Notes: a model not told the origin generated them from the sequence alone. A DNA stretch of 24,160 nt from an uncultured Clostridia bacterium (GCA_944380625.1 CALWIE010000032.1:1-24160), one strand, 5' to 3'. Positions 15,950 to 23,226 are shown, numbered from the stretch's first letter. A program made the numbers and translations.

Positions 15950-17113
15950 CTAGGAGGCCCCCCGGGGGATTTCCCGGCAGAAGCGGGAAAGGGAAAAGGC
16001 CAGGGCGTCCAGGTCCTCCCGGTGGGTAAAAGCCGAAAGGGACACCCGCACGGCGCCGGTCTCCAGGGTGCCCATCTTCTCGTGGGCCGCCGGGGCGCAG
16101 TGGAGCCCGCAGCGCACCGCGACGCCCCCCTTTGCCAGGAACTCCCCCACCGCCTCGCTGGGGACACCCTCCACGTTAAAGGCCAGCACCGGCACGGACC
16201 AGGGCTCTTGGGGCGGGGGCGTGTATAGGCGGACCCGCTCCATAGAGGCGAGGCGCCGGTACAGGTGGGCGAGCTTGTGGAGCTCCTCCCGGCACAGGCG
16301 CTCCACCCCCCGGCGGCGGACAAACTCCAGCCCGGCGGAGAGGCCCGCAAGGCCCGGCACGTTCTGGGTGCCGCTCTCGTAGCGCTCGGGGGGATCCTTG
16401 GGCTGGAGGAGGCTGCGGGACTGGGTGCCCGTGCCCCCCTCCACCAGGGTGTCCAGAAGGGACTCGGGCTCCCGGGCCAAGAGCAGGCCCGTTCCCATGG
16501 GGCCGTACAGGGCCTTGTGGCCCGGGCAGCACAGGAAGTCGAAGCCGCTCTCCTCCATATTTATGGGGACGAGCCCCGCCCCCTGGGCCCCGTCCACACA
16601 GACCTTTATCCCGTACTGGTGGGCCAGGGCCGTGACGCGCTCCACCGGCACCCGGATTCCGAACACGTTGGAGGCCATGGTGCAGGCCACCAGCCGGGTC
16701 TTGGGGCCCATGGCCCGGCGGAAATGGTCCAGGGTGGCGTCGTTGTCCCCGGGGACCACCTGGGCGGCGGTCCAGGCCACGCCCCGGGCCTCCAGGGCTT
16801 TGAGAGGGCGCATCACCGCGTTGTGCTCCAAGTCGGAGACCACCACGTGGTCCCCCGGCTTTAAAAAGCCCTTGAGCACCAGGTTGAGGGCCTGGGTGCA
16901 GCTGGGCTGGAAGAAGACGCACTCGGGCCCCGGGGCGCCGAAAAATTCCGCCGCCTGCACCCGAAGCCCATAGAGGGCCTGGTTCGCCCGCAGGCACATG
17001 GCGTAGCCGCTGCGGCCGGGATTGGCCCCCAGATCCACAAGAGCCCGCTGTACCGCCTGGCGCACCCCCTGGGGCTTAGGATAGGTGGTGGCGCTGTTGT
17101 CCAGGTAGATCAT
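15950..17113 (-). CDS. Cysteine desulfurase family aminotransferase (class V, CsdB/SufS-like)
   Basis: This PLP enzyme would take sulfur (or selenium from selenocysteine) from cysteine and pass it on as persulfide. The 387-residue protein begins MIYLDNSATTYPKP. The PLP lysine is K200 in CCPGHKALYGPMGTG, the cofactor aspartate D174 is in VDGAQG, and H97 is in LEHNA. The catalytic cysteine is C339 in RCGLHCAP, the short-loop arrangement of group II (SufS/CsdB) enzymes. Extra cysteines (C195, C196, C335) lie close to these motifs. ATG 17113 overlaps the DUF3343 stop as ATGA, so the pair is translationally coupled. That partner suggests a Se/S transfer role rather than general Fe-S assembly (inference). 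Confidence 0.93.
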   Translation of the reverse strand: MIYLDNSATTYPKPQGVRQAVQRALVDLGANPGRSGYAMCLRANQALYGLRVQAAEFFGAPGPECVFFQPSCTQALNLVLKGFLKPGDHVVVSDLEHNAVMRPLKALEARGVAWTAAQVVPGDNDATLDHFRRAMGPKTRLVACTMASNVFGIRVPVERVTALAHQYGIKVCVDGAQGAGLVPINMEESGFDFLCCPGHKALYGPMGTGLLLAREPESLLDTLVEGGTGTQSRSLLQPKDPPERYESGTQNVPGLAGLSAGLEFVRRRGVERLCREELHKLAHLYRRLASMERVRLYTPPPQEPWSVPVLAFNVEGVPSEAVGEFLAKGGVAVRCGLHCAPAAHEKMGTLETGAVRVSLSAFTHREDLDALAFSLSRFCREIPRGAS

Positions 17114-17346
17114 GCGGGGCCACCGTCCTGTTCCATGCGGCCCAGCACCCGGATCCTGTTTTCCAGAAGGATCCGCTCCGCCGCGTCTGCCCCCCGGGGG
17201 ACGTAGATCCCATAGCCGCACCCCGTCTCCCCCGTCTTGGGGATGCGCTCCACATAGCCCCGGATGCCGTGGCGGAACAGGAGTTCCCGCCCCTTCATGG
17301 CGTAGGTCACGGAGCTGACCACAATCAAAGGCTTGCCCAAAACCAT
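17110..17346 (-). CDS. DUF3343 family, putative Se/S carrier-like protein
   Basis: The 78-residue protein begins MVLGKPLIVVSSVTYAMKGR and has the DUF3343 pattern: a short beta-alpha-beta fold and a single conserved cysteine in ETGCGYGIYVP (about residue 43). Family members are annotated as putative selenium/sulfur carriers and often accompany cysteine desulfurases and selenium genes. GTG 17349 is a possible start one codon earlier; the ribosome site is weak (GAGG very close to the start). It lies about 60 bases after ispDF and overlaps the desulfurase gene by four bases, which supports joint function. The carrier role is inference from family and context. Confidence 0.85.
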   Translation of the reverse strand: MVLGKPLIVVSSVTYAMKGRELLFRHGIRGYVERIPKTGETGCGYGIYVPRGADAAERILLENRIRVLGRMEQDGGPA

Positions 17347-17408
17347 CACCTCATCACACTCGCGCCAATGGCACTTACTCCCATTCTATGCGCAAGGAGG
17401 CCGCGGGT

Positions 17409-18572
17409 TCAGCCCTCCAGCAGGCACACGGCGGAGGCGGCGACGCCCTCTCCCGCCCCGGTAAAGCCCAGGCCCTCTTCCGTGGTGGCTTTTACGCTGA
17501 CCTGCCCAGCCTCTATACCGCAGGCCCGGGCCAGGTTTTCCCGCATCTGGGGGATGAAGGGGGCCAGCTTGGGCCGCTGGGCGGTGACGGTGGCGTCGAT
17601 GTTCCCTATGGACCAGCCCTTCTCCCCCAAGAGGGCGCAGACCCGCCCCAAAAGCTTCAGGCTGTCGGCCCCGGCAAAGGCGGGGTCCGTGTCGGGGAAC
17701 AGCTTGCCGATGTCCCCCAGGGCGGCCGCCCCCAGCAGGGCGTCGGCGATGGCGTGGGCCAGCACATCCGCGTCGGAGTGGCCCAAAAGCCCCCGCTCGA
17801 AGGGGACCTCCACCCCGCCCAGGATCAACCTGCGGCCCTCTACCAGCTTGTGTACGTCGTAGCCGTAGCCTGTGCGCACGGCCCTCTCCCCCTTTCCCAA
17901 ATAGGCCCGGGCCGCCAGGCGGTCCTCCGGGGTGGTCAGTTTCATATTCCGGTAGTCCCCGGGGGTCAGCTTGACCCTGCCTCCGGCAGCCTCCACCAGC
18001 TGGCAGTCGTCGGTGTAAAGGGCCCCCACCCTCTGGGCCGCCTTCAGGGCGTCCAGGTACAGTTCCCGCCGGAAGGCCTGGGGCGTCTGGACCGCCATGA
18101 GCCGCTCCCGGGGGGGCGTGGACTTCACAAAGCCTTCCCCATCCGCCAGTTTACAGGTGTCCTTGACCGGCACCGCCGCCGTGGCCGCACCCCACTCCAG
18201 GGCGTCCCGGCACACGGCCTCCGCCAGCTCCTGGGTGACAAAGGGCCTGGCCCCGTCGTGGATGAGCACAAACTCCCGCTCCGGGGAGAGGGCCTCCACC
18301 CCCCGGAGCACCGAGTCCTGGCGCTGGGCGCCGCCGGAAACCAGGGAGAGGGGCTTTTCCCCCCGGCCCTTCAGCAGCGCCTCCACCTGGGGCTTGTCCT
18401 CCTCCCGGCAGACCACGCACAGCTCCCCCACCGAGGGGCAGGCCTCCAAAACCTCCAGCGAGTGGAGGAGAACCGGCCTCCCCCCCAGAGGTTCCAGCAC
18501 CTTGGACACCCCGCCCCCCATGCGGCTGGAATTTCCCGCGGCCACGATCACCGCGCCGAATCGACCTTTCAC
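17409..18572 (-). CDS. ispDF: Bifunctional IspD/IspF (MEP pathway)
   Basis: This single 387-residue protein carries two non-consecutive steps of non-mevalonate isoprenoid synthesis. Residues 1-228 are the IspD cytidylyltransferase ([14 protein letters not shown] at 11-24, HDGARPF about 105-111, TPQAF about 163-167). Residues 233-387 are the IspF cyclodiphosphate synthase ([11 protein letters not shown] with metal ligands D239 and H241, then [20 protein letters not shown] with H273, and FPDTDP). Natural IspDF fusions are well known in several phyla. It starts at GTG 18572 behind a near-perfect AAAGGAGG. It is 24 bases downstream of uxaC and seems to share its promoter. Confidence 0.97.
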   Translation of the reverse strand: MKGRFGAVIVAAGNSSRMGGGVSKVLEPLGGRPVLLHSLEVLEACPSVGELCVVCREEDKPQVEALLKGRGEKPLSLVSGGAQRQDSVLRGVEALSPEREFVLIHDGARPFVTQELAEAVCRDALEWGAATAAVPVKDTCKLADGEGFVKSTPPRERLMAVQTPQAFRRELYLDALKAAQRVGALYTDDCQLVEAAGGRVKLTPGDYRNMKLTTPEDRLAARAYLGKGERAVRTGYGYDVHKLVEGRRLILGGVEVPFERGLLGHSDADVLAHAIADALLGAAALGDIGKLFPDTDPAFAGADSLKLLGRVCALLGEKGWSIGNIDATVTAQRPKLAPFIPQMRENLARACGIEAGQVSVKATTEEGLGFTGAGEGVAASAVCLLEG

Positions 18573-18596
18573 GGGGATTCCTCCTTTCTGTGGGGC

Positions 18597-20012
18597 TCAC
18601 ACCTTCTCCAGGGGGAACCCGAAGAAGTCCACGGCGTTGTTGTAGCAGATGCCCTTGACGATCCGCTCCAGGGCCTTCCAGTCGGCGGGGTACTCCCCGT
18701 TTTCCACCCAGCCGCCCAAAAGGTCGCAGAGGATGCGCCGGAAGTACTCGTGGCGGGGATAGGAGAGGAAGCTGCGGGAATCGGTGAGCATGCCCACGAA
18801 GTTCCCCAGCAGGCCCCCGTTGGCAAAGGCTGTGAGCTGTTTTACCATGCCCTGCTTGTGGTCGTTGAACCACCAGGCGGACCCCTGCTGGATGCGGCCC
18901 AGGGGCGCCCCGTCCTGGAAGCATCCCAGCACCGAGTTCAGGCCCTCGTCGTCGTTGGGGTTCAGGCTGTAGAGGACCATCCGGGGCAGGGCGTCCCGGT
19001 CGTTGAGGAGGTTTAAAAAGGCCGCGAGCTTGTAGGAGGGCGTGCCCTGGAGCACCGCGTCGTACCCGGTGTCCCGGCCCACCTGCCGGAACATTTTGCC
19101 GTTGTTGTTCCGGGCGCAGCCGTAGTGGAGCTGCATCACCCAGCCCAGCTTCTTGTACTCCCCGGCCACAAAGGTCAAAAAGCCCGTCTGGAAGGCCTCC
19201 AGCTCCTCCGGGGTAACGTCCTTGCCGCCCAGGCGCTTCTGGAAGATCCCCTCCAGCTCCTCCTCGGAAGCAGGGCGGCAGACCATCTCCGTCAGGCCGT
19301 GGTCGCTGGCCCGGCAGCCCAGGCTCTGGAAAAAGGCCATGCGCTCTTTGAGGGCCTCTTGGAGGTCCTTATAGGTGCGGATCTCCCTGCCGGCGGCCTC
19401 CTCCAGCCGTTTTACGTAATCGGGGTACTCGGGGCGGTCCAGGCCCATGGCGGCGTCGGGCCGCCAGGCGGGGAGCACCTTCACCGGGAAGTTTCCGCCG
19501 GCGGCCAGCTTCTGATGCCACTCCAGGCTGTCCGCCGGGTCGTCTGTGGTGCACAGCAGCCGCACGCCGGAGTTCTCAATCAGGCTGCGGGCGCTCATGG
19601 AGGGCTGGGCCAGCTTTTCCCGGGTCAGGTCCCAGACCTGCTGGGCGGTGTCCCCGTTGAGCACCCCCTGGTAGCCGAAATACCGGCGCAGCTCCAGGTG
19701 GCTCCAGTGGTACAGGGGGTTGCCGATGGCCAGCTCCAGGGTCTCGGCCCATTTTTGGAATTTCTCCCGGTCGGGGGCGTCCCCGGTGACCCAGGGCTCC
19801 TGGACGCCGTTTGCCCGCAGCAGCCGCCACTTGTAGTGATCGCCCCCCAGCCAGACCTGGGTGATGTTTTCAAAGGTCCGGTCCTGGGCGATCTCCTTGG
19901 GGTCGATATGGCAGTGGTAGTCGAGAATGGGCAGGTTTTCCGCCACCTGGTGGTACAGCTCCCGGGCGGTGGGCGTGCTCAGCAAAAAATCGTCGTCGAG
20001 AAAAGCTTTCAT
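18597..20012 (-). CDS. uxaC: Glucuronate isomerase
   Basis: UxaC converts D-glucuronate to D-fructuronate and D-galacturonate to D-tagaturonate, the first step of hexuronate catabolism. The 471-residue length is normal. It begins MKAFLDDDFLLSTPTARELY, with the amidohydrolase-like metal motif DYHCHIDPKEI (31-41), and later HYGCARNNN, MVLYSLNPNDDEGLN and GMLTDSRSFLSYPRHEYFRRIL, all typical. The frame is open for another 99 codons upstream, but ATG 20012 has AGGAGG ten bases before it and lies 31 bases from the predicted transcription start. No other hexuronate genes (uxuA, uxuB, kdgK) are nearby, which is unusual. Confidence 0.97.
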   Translation of the reverse strand: MKAFLDDDFLLSTPTARELYHQVAENLPILDYHCHIDPKEIAQDRTFENITQVWLGGDHYKWRLLRANGVQEPWVTGDAPDREKFQKWAETLELAIGNPLYHWSHLELRRYFGYQGVLNGDTAQQVWDLTREKLAQPSMSARSLIENSGVRLLCTTDDPADSLEWHQKLAAGGNFPVKVLPAWRPDAAMGLDRPEYPDYVKRLEEAAGREIRTYKDLQEALKERMAFFQSLGCRASDHGLTEMVCRPASEEELEGIFQKRLGGKDVTPEELEAFQTGFLTFVAGEYKKLGWVMQLHYGCARNNNGKMFRQVGRDTGYDAVLQGTPSYKLAAFLNLLNDRDALPRMVLYSLNPNDDEGLNSVLGCFQDGAPLGRIQQGSAWWFNDHKQGMVKQLTAFANGGLLGNFVGMLTDSRSFLSYPRHEYFRRILCDLLGGWVENGEYPADWKALERIVKGICYNNAVDFFGFPLEKV

Positions 20013-20049
20013 ACTACAACATCCTCCTACGCTACAAGGGTTTGATTGT

Positions 20050-20078
20050 ATTATAGCGGCCCGCAGATGGCCCGTCAA
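20050..20078 (-). promoter_or_regulatory. Strong promoter of uxaC (and probably ispDF-DUF3343-desulfurase)
   Basis: Minus strand TTGACG (20073-20078), 17-base spacer, perfect TATAAT (20050-20055), start near 20043. No terminator or second strong promoter was seen before the hairpin at 15914-15938. No clear operator palindrome was found next to it. Confidence 0.8.
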
Positions 20079-20089
20079 CGGCGGGGCGG

Positions 20090-20986
20090 CTATTTTCTGC
20101 CCCAGCCCAGCAGCCGGTAAAACGCCCCCTGGGGCAGCAGGGCCGGGCCGCCGGACCTTCCCGGGAGGGCTTTGTCCCCCGGGGCGGGGACGGCTATGTA
20201 ATCGGTGCGGGAGGTGACCTCCCGCTCCACCCGGCCCCCCGCCCGCTCCACCGCCTCCCGGTTTTCCGGGGTGAACAGGGCCCCGGCGAGCACCACCCGC
20301 TTTCCGCAAAAGGGGTGGCCCGGCACGCCGGGATACCGGGGCTTTGGACTCTTCTTTTTTTCAAACAGGCGGACAAAGTCCTCTTCGGCGCCCTGGGCCA
20401 GGGCCATCTCCCGGAGCCTTTCATAACAGCGGTAGGTGATGCGGCAGTCCTGGAGGGCCCGGTGGGCCCCTTCGTAGGCCACGCCCAAGGCGGCCGCCAC
20501 GTCCCCCAGCCGGTGGTGGGGCAGCCCCGGCAGCAGCTTGCGGGCAAGGCGCAGGTGGTCTACAAAGTCGTTTGCCAGAGGGCGGCCCAAGTGCCGCTGG
20601 AAGCCCCGGCTGAGGAAGGCCACATCGAAGCCCACGTTGTGGCCCAGGAGCAGGTCCTCCCCGAAAAAGGCCTCCGCCCGGGGCAGGGCCTCCTCCGGGA
20701 GGGGGGCGCTTTCCAGCATTTCGTCACGGATGCCTGTAAGCCCCTGGATGAAGTCGTCCACGTACCCTTCGGTCCACTCCCCGTTTTTCCGCACCTCCCG
20801 CCACGGGGGCCGCACCAGGGTGGAAAACTCCTCCACCGGCTGCCCGCCCCGCACCCGCAGGGCCGCCACCTCGATGAGGCCGCAGCTGCCGGCGGAAAGG
20901 CCGGTGGTCTCCGTGTCCACCACGGTGTAGTCCCGGGGCAGGCAAATGCGGCTGCGCCCGCAGCCGGGCATGGATTCCCTTCCCAT
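20090..20986 (-). CDS. DEDDh 3'-5' exonuclease (DnaQ/PolC epsilon-like) with C-terminal BRCT domain
   Basis: The 298-residue protein has an N-terminal DnaQ-type exonuclease domain with the DEDDh residues: D24 and E26 in VVDTETTG, D121 in GHNVGFDVAFL, H175 and D180 in HRALQDCRI. After a basic linker (KKKSPKPRYPG) comes a BRCT domain at about 225-298 (GKRVVLAGALFTPENREAVERAGG, then SRTDYIAV). It probably trims DNA 3' ends in repair or proofreading; the BRCT may guide it to nicked DNA or a partner. ATG 20986 is used; ATG 20971, behind GGAAGGGA, is equally possible. It is a single-gene unit with its own promoter. Confidence 0.92.
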   Translation of the reverse strand: MGRESMPGCGRSRICLPRDYTVVDTETTGLSAGSCGLIEVAALRVRGGQPVEEFSTLVRPPWREVRKNGEWTEGYVDDFIQGLTGIRDEMLESAPLPEEALPRAEAFFGEDLLLGHNVGFDVAFLSRGFQRHLGRPLANDFVDHLRLARKLLPGLPHHRLGDVAAALGVAYEGAHRALQDCRITYRCYERLREMALAQGAEEDFVRLFEKKKSPKPRYPGVPGHPFCGKRVVLAGALFTPENREAVERAGGRVEREVTSRTDYIAVPAPGDKALPGRSGGPALLPQGAFYRLLGWGRK

Positions 20987-21007
20987 AAAACCGCCCCCTT
21001 CCCCCCT

Positions 21008-21036
21008 ATTGTACCCCCTGGGGCCCCGGGGCGCAA
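21008..21036 (-). promoter_or_regulatory. Probable promoter of the exonuclease-BRCT gene
   Basis: Minus strand TTGCGC (21031-21036), 17-base spacer, TACAAT (21008-21013). It begins right after the terminator of the HMA gene. Confidence 0.6.
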
Positions 21037-21041
21037 GGCGC

Positions 21042-21075
21042 AAAAAAAGACGCCCCCCAAAGGGCGCCTTTTTCC
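21042..21075 (-). terminator. Intrinsic terminator after the HMA-domain gene
   Basis: Minus strand stem AAAGGCGCCC with GGGGCGTCTTT (one wobble), followed by T7. The plus strand also has a T5 run, so it may work both ways. Confidence 0.75.
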
Positions 21076-21082
21076 CATGTCC

Positions 21083-21463
21083 CTAGGAGGCCTGCTCCAC
21101 CGCCCCAGGGCGGTAGCCCAGGCTCCGGACCACCTGTTTGAGCTCCTCGTCGGAGGCCTGGCGCTTGAAGCGCACCAAGGCCGTCCCCTTGCCCAGGTCC
21201 ACCTTGGCCCAAAAGCCCTCCCGGCTGTTGAAGGCGTTTTCCACCCGCCGGGCGCCGTTCTGGCAGTGCATGCCCTCGACCCGGACGAGCCGGGCATAGG
21301 GGTAGTGGGCAGGGTCCCGGTCGGCGGGCTTTATGGCCTTGACCACGTCCCCCCCTGCGCCGCAGCAGCCCCTTTGCAGCTTTTTCAGGTAGCTGCGCAC
21401 CGAAAACACCACGATGAGCACCAAGAGCAGGACGATGACAACTGTGGAAACCGATCCCTCCAT
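21083..21463 (-). CDS. Membrane-anchored heavy-metal-associated (HMA) domain protein
   Basis: The 126-residue protein has an N-terminal membrane segment (about 6-22), a basic stretch, a CCGAGG motif (C33, C34) and a C-terminal ferredoxin-like HMA domain (58-118). The metal loop reads GMHCQNGARRVENAF, so the canonical second cysteine of GMxCxxC is replaced (G70) and only C67 remains. Metal could instead be shared between C67 and the C33/C34 pair, which is inference. The N-terminal half resembles FeoB-associated Cys-rich membrane proteins. ATG 21463 has AAAGGGGG upstream. It has a strong promoter with a palindrome over its start, shared with the neighbouring DUF2325 gene, suggesting metal control. 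Confidence 0.8.
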   Translation of the reverse strand: MEGSVSTVVIVLLLVLIVVFSVRSYLKKLQRGCCGAGGDVVKAIKPADRDPAHYPYARLVRVEGMHCQNGARRVENAFNSREGFWAKVDLGKGTALVRFKRQASDEELKQVVRSLGYRPGAVEQAS

Positions 21464-21519
21464 GGGAATCCCCCTTTCCGAAAATCCGCCCAGGAAGCTT
21501 TAAAAATCCAAGGCCGGAG

Positions 21520-21535
21520 GTTAGATATTTCTAAC
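21520..21535 (-). promoter_or_regulatory. Operator-like palindrome at the HMA gene start site
   Basis: A perfect inverted repeat GTTAG-N6-CTAAC lies just downstream of the -10 at about +2 to +17. The same motif occurs at 21966-21981 before the DUF2325 gene. A repressor there would block initiation. Confidence 0.6.
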
Positions 21536-21543
21536 TCCCGTTT

Positions 21544-21572
21544 ACTATACCACGGCCCCAGAGGCATGTCAA
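21544..21572 (-). promoter_or_regulatory. Strong promoter of the HMA-domain gene
   Basis: Minus strand TTGACA (21567-21572), 17-base spacer, TATAGT (21544-21549), start near 21537. It lies just after the DUF2325 stop codon with no terminator between. Confidence 0.8.
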
Positions 21573-21587
21573 GGGCTGGGGGAAGCC

Positions 21588-21872
21588 TCAGCCCGGCGCC
21601 CACTGGGAAAGGGCCGTCCGCAGGGCCGTGGCGCTGCTGGTGTGGATCCGGGCCACGGGGACCCGGTTCTTCTTGGCCTCTTGGGTGACGCTGATCACCA
21701 TTTTGTGGGACACAGTGCTGATGAACAGGATCAGCAGGTCCGGGGTGCCCAGTTTCCGCTTTAGGGAGCCGCTCTCCTTGGTGAACACCTTGGCCTTGCA
21801 GCCGTGCTCTTTACAGATGTCCTCGTACTGGCCGGCCATCCGCTCGTTTCCGCCTACGATCACAACGCTCAT
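21588..21872 (-). CDS. DUF2325 family protein
   Basis: The 94-residue protein (MSVVIVGGNERMAGQYEDIC) belongs to DUF2325, a Rossmann-like small family of unknown biochemical role. The N-terminal VVIVGGNERM, the CKEHGCKAKVF cysteine pair (about 20 and 25), and LILFISTVSHKMV and ARIHTSSATAL are typical. Members are often found near ferrous iron transport genes in Clostridia. ATG 21872 follows GGGGAAAG. It has its own promoter with a 22-base palindrome at the start site, and lies upstream of the HMA gene that carries the same operator core. Iron- or manganese-linked regulation is an inference. Confidence 0.85.
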   Translation of the reverse strand: MSVVIVGGNERMAGQYEDICKEHGCKAKVFTKESGSLKRKLGTPDLLILFISTVSHKMVISVTQEAKKNRVPVARIHTSSATALRTALSQWAPG

Positions 21873-21962
21873 AGCTTTCCCCGTTTCTCCCCGCCGGGTT
21901 CGCCGCCGGGGTTTTTCTCATTTTGGGCCCCTTCCTCTCCTGGTGGGGAAAGGGCAATCTCA

Positions 21963-21984
21963 TTAGTTAGTTTTAACTAACTAA
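21963..21984 (-). promoter_or_regulatory. 22-bp operator-like palindrome at the DUF2325 gene start site
   Basis: Ten-base perfect arms TTAGTTAGTT/AACTAACTAA flank a central TT. The inner part is GTTAG-N6-CTAAC, identical in pattern to the site at 21520-21535. It begins four bases from the -10 and covers the predicted start. It resembles DtxR-family operators in its TTAG/CTAA arms, but the spacing differs. Confidence 0.7.
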
Positions 21985-21988
21985 AGAC

Positions 21989-22017
21989 AGTTTACACCCT
22001 TTCCTCCACCCTGTCAA
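21989..22017 (-). promoter_or_regulatory. Strong promoter of the DUF2325 gene
   Basis: Minus strand TTGACA (22012-22017), 17-base spacer, TAAACT (21989-21994), start near 21982, inside the palindrome. Confidence 0.8.
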
Positions 22018-22068
22018 GGTTTTTTCTAAAATGGAGGGGGAGAATTTTCTCTCGGAGGGGGCCTTCCC

Positions 22069-22097
22069 TTGTATCTTGGGGGAAAAAATGCTATACT
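22069..22097 (+). promoter_or_regulatory. Probable promoter of the TM1266-like gene
   Basis: Plus strand TTGTAT (22069-22074), 17-base spacer, TATACT (22092-22097) with TGC just before the -10. It is divergent from the DUF2325 promoter; the -35 elements are about 50 bases apart. Confidence 0.7.
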
Positions 22098-22154
22098 AAG
22101 GCTACAGAACCCCGGGACGAGCCGGGAAAATCCACAAAAGAAAGGGGAACCCCT

Positions 22155-22409
22155 ATGAACTGCTACTATATCATCGGCCTGCGGGTAGACCACCGCCACG
22201 CAAACGCCTTAAACCTTCAGAAGGCGCTGACTGAGTTCGGCTGCAACATCAAGCTGCGGGTGGGCCTCCACGAGGTGGGCGAGGACTTTTGCTCCGACGA
22301 CGGGGTCATCATGCTGCAGGCCTGCGGCGACCGGGAGACCATTGACAGGATGGTGGAGGGCTTCAACGCCCTGGAGGGCGTGAGCGCCAAGCTGATGGAC
22401 CTGAACTGA
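22155..22409 (+). CDS. Small ferredoxin-fold protein, TM1266-like (putative iron-only hydrogenase system regulator family)
   Basis: The 84-residue protein resembles the TM1266/ACT-like family annotated as putative iron-only hydrogenase regulators: an initial beta strand YYIIGLRVDHR, a helix with a conserved gly (NLQKALTEFGCNIKLRVGLHE), a second strand GVIMLQACGD and a helix ending LEGVSAKL. It has no DNA-binding domain, so it would act by ligand sensing or protein contact. Cysteines at 3, 30, 46 and 57 are notable. ATG 22155 follows AAAGGGG. It has its own promoter and terminator, divergent from DUF2325. The family assignment is moderate; the role is uncertain. Confidence 0.65.
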   Translation: MNCYYIIGLRVDHRHANALNLQKALTEFGCNIKLRVGLHEVGEDFCSDDGVIMLQACGDRETIDRMVEGFNALEGVSAKLMDLN

Positions 22410-22433
22410 CGCCCGCCCTCCGGTGGCGGAAAG

Positions 22434-22469
22434 AAGGCCTGGGCACCGGTTGGACGCCCAGGCCTTTTT
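22434..22469 (+). terminator. Intrinsic terminator after the TM1266-like gene
   Basis: An 11-pair stem AAGGCCTGGGC/GCCCAGGCCTT with an 11-base loop is followed by T-run. It ends only 17 bases before the DUF2461 ATG. Confidence 0.75.
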
Positions 22470-22485
22470 GTGAGAAAGGAGCCCC

Positions 22486-23202
22486 ATGGACACGCCGTTT
22501 TCCCAAAAGACCCTGGATTTTCTCTTTGAAAACCGGCTTCACGACAGCCGGGCCTGGTTCGCCGAACACAAGGCGGACTATCAGGCGCTGGTGCTCCAGC
22601 CCCTGCGCCAGCTGGTGGAGGAGCTCTCCCCCGCCATGCTGACGCTGGACCCGGACTTTACCACCGAGCCCCAGGTGGACAAGACCATCTGCCGCATCTG
22701 GCGGGACACCCGCTACACCAAGGACCCCTCCCTCTATCGGGACCACATGTGGATCATCTTCAAGCGGGGCGGGCGGATGCACGGCACGGACTACCCCGGC
22801 ATCTACTTTGAAATCAACCCCGACGGGTTTTCTTACGGCTGCGGGTTTTATCACGCCTCCACCGCCTTTATGCACAACCTGCGGGAAAGGGTCCTTCGGG
22901 GGGACGGGGAATTTGAGGCCGCCCAAGAGGCCTTCCTCTCCCAAAAGGTGTTCCGCATGGAGGGGGACTGCTTTAAGCGGCCCCGGTACGGCTTCCGGTC
23001 CCCGGAGGAGCAGCTCTGGCTGGAGCGGCGGAACATCGGCTTTGGCGCGGACAGCCACGACTTTGCCGCCCTCTTCTCTCCCTCCCTGCCCGAAACCCTC
23101 CTGGGGGATTTGAGGCAGCTGTTCCCGGTGTACCGGTTCCTCCTGTCCACCGCCCAGGAGACCCTGCGCCAGGAGACGGAGCGGGAGCTCCTCCAGCGCT
23201 GA
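22486..23202 (+). CDS. DUF2461 (TIGR02453) family protein
   Basis: The 238-residue protein belongs to DUF2461, widespread and functionally undefined. It has the typical N-terminus FSQKTLDFLFENRLHDSRAWF, the signature RIWRDTRYTKDPSLYRDH (70-87), and the following PGIYFEINPDGFSYGCGFY block. It is probably cytoplasmic; no membrane segment or signal is seen. ATG 22486 has AAAGGAG eight bases upstream. Because a terminator lies directly upstream and no promoter is visible between, it may depend on read-through. It converges on the oxidoreductase gene across a bidirectional terminator. Confidence 0.9.
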   Translation: MDTPFSQKTLDFLFENRLHDSRAWFAEHKADYQALVLQPLRQLVEELSPAMLTLDPDFTTEPQVDKTICRIWRDTRYTKDPSLYRDHMWIIFKRGGRMHGTDYPGIYFEINPDGFSYGCGFYHASTAFMHNLRERVLRGDGEFEAAQEAFLSQKVFRMEGDCFKRPRYGFRSPEEQLWLERRNIGFGADSHDFAALFSPSLPETLLGDLRQLFPVYRFLLSTAQETLRQETERELLQR

Positions 23203-23226
23203 GGGGGCCGGATCCAAAACAAAGAA

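Noticed and set aside
17114..17221. N-terminal extension of the cysteine desulfurase
   Set aside because: The extra 36 codons lie within the DUF3343 gene in another frame, and MIYLDNSATT is the standard family start.
17388..19016. Plus-strand open frame of 542 codons
   Set aside because: Antisense shadow of ispDF and the end of uxaC; no recognisable domain.
20013..20309. N-terminal extension of uxaC by 99 codons
   Set aside because: It would run through the uxaC promoter and into the exonuclease gene; ATG 20012 has a good ribosome site and family-like N-terminus.
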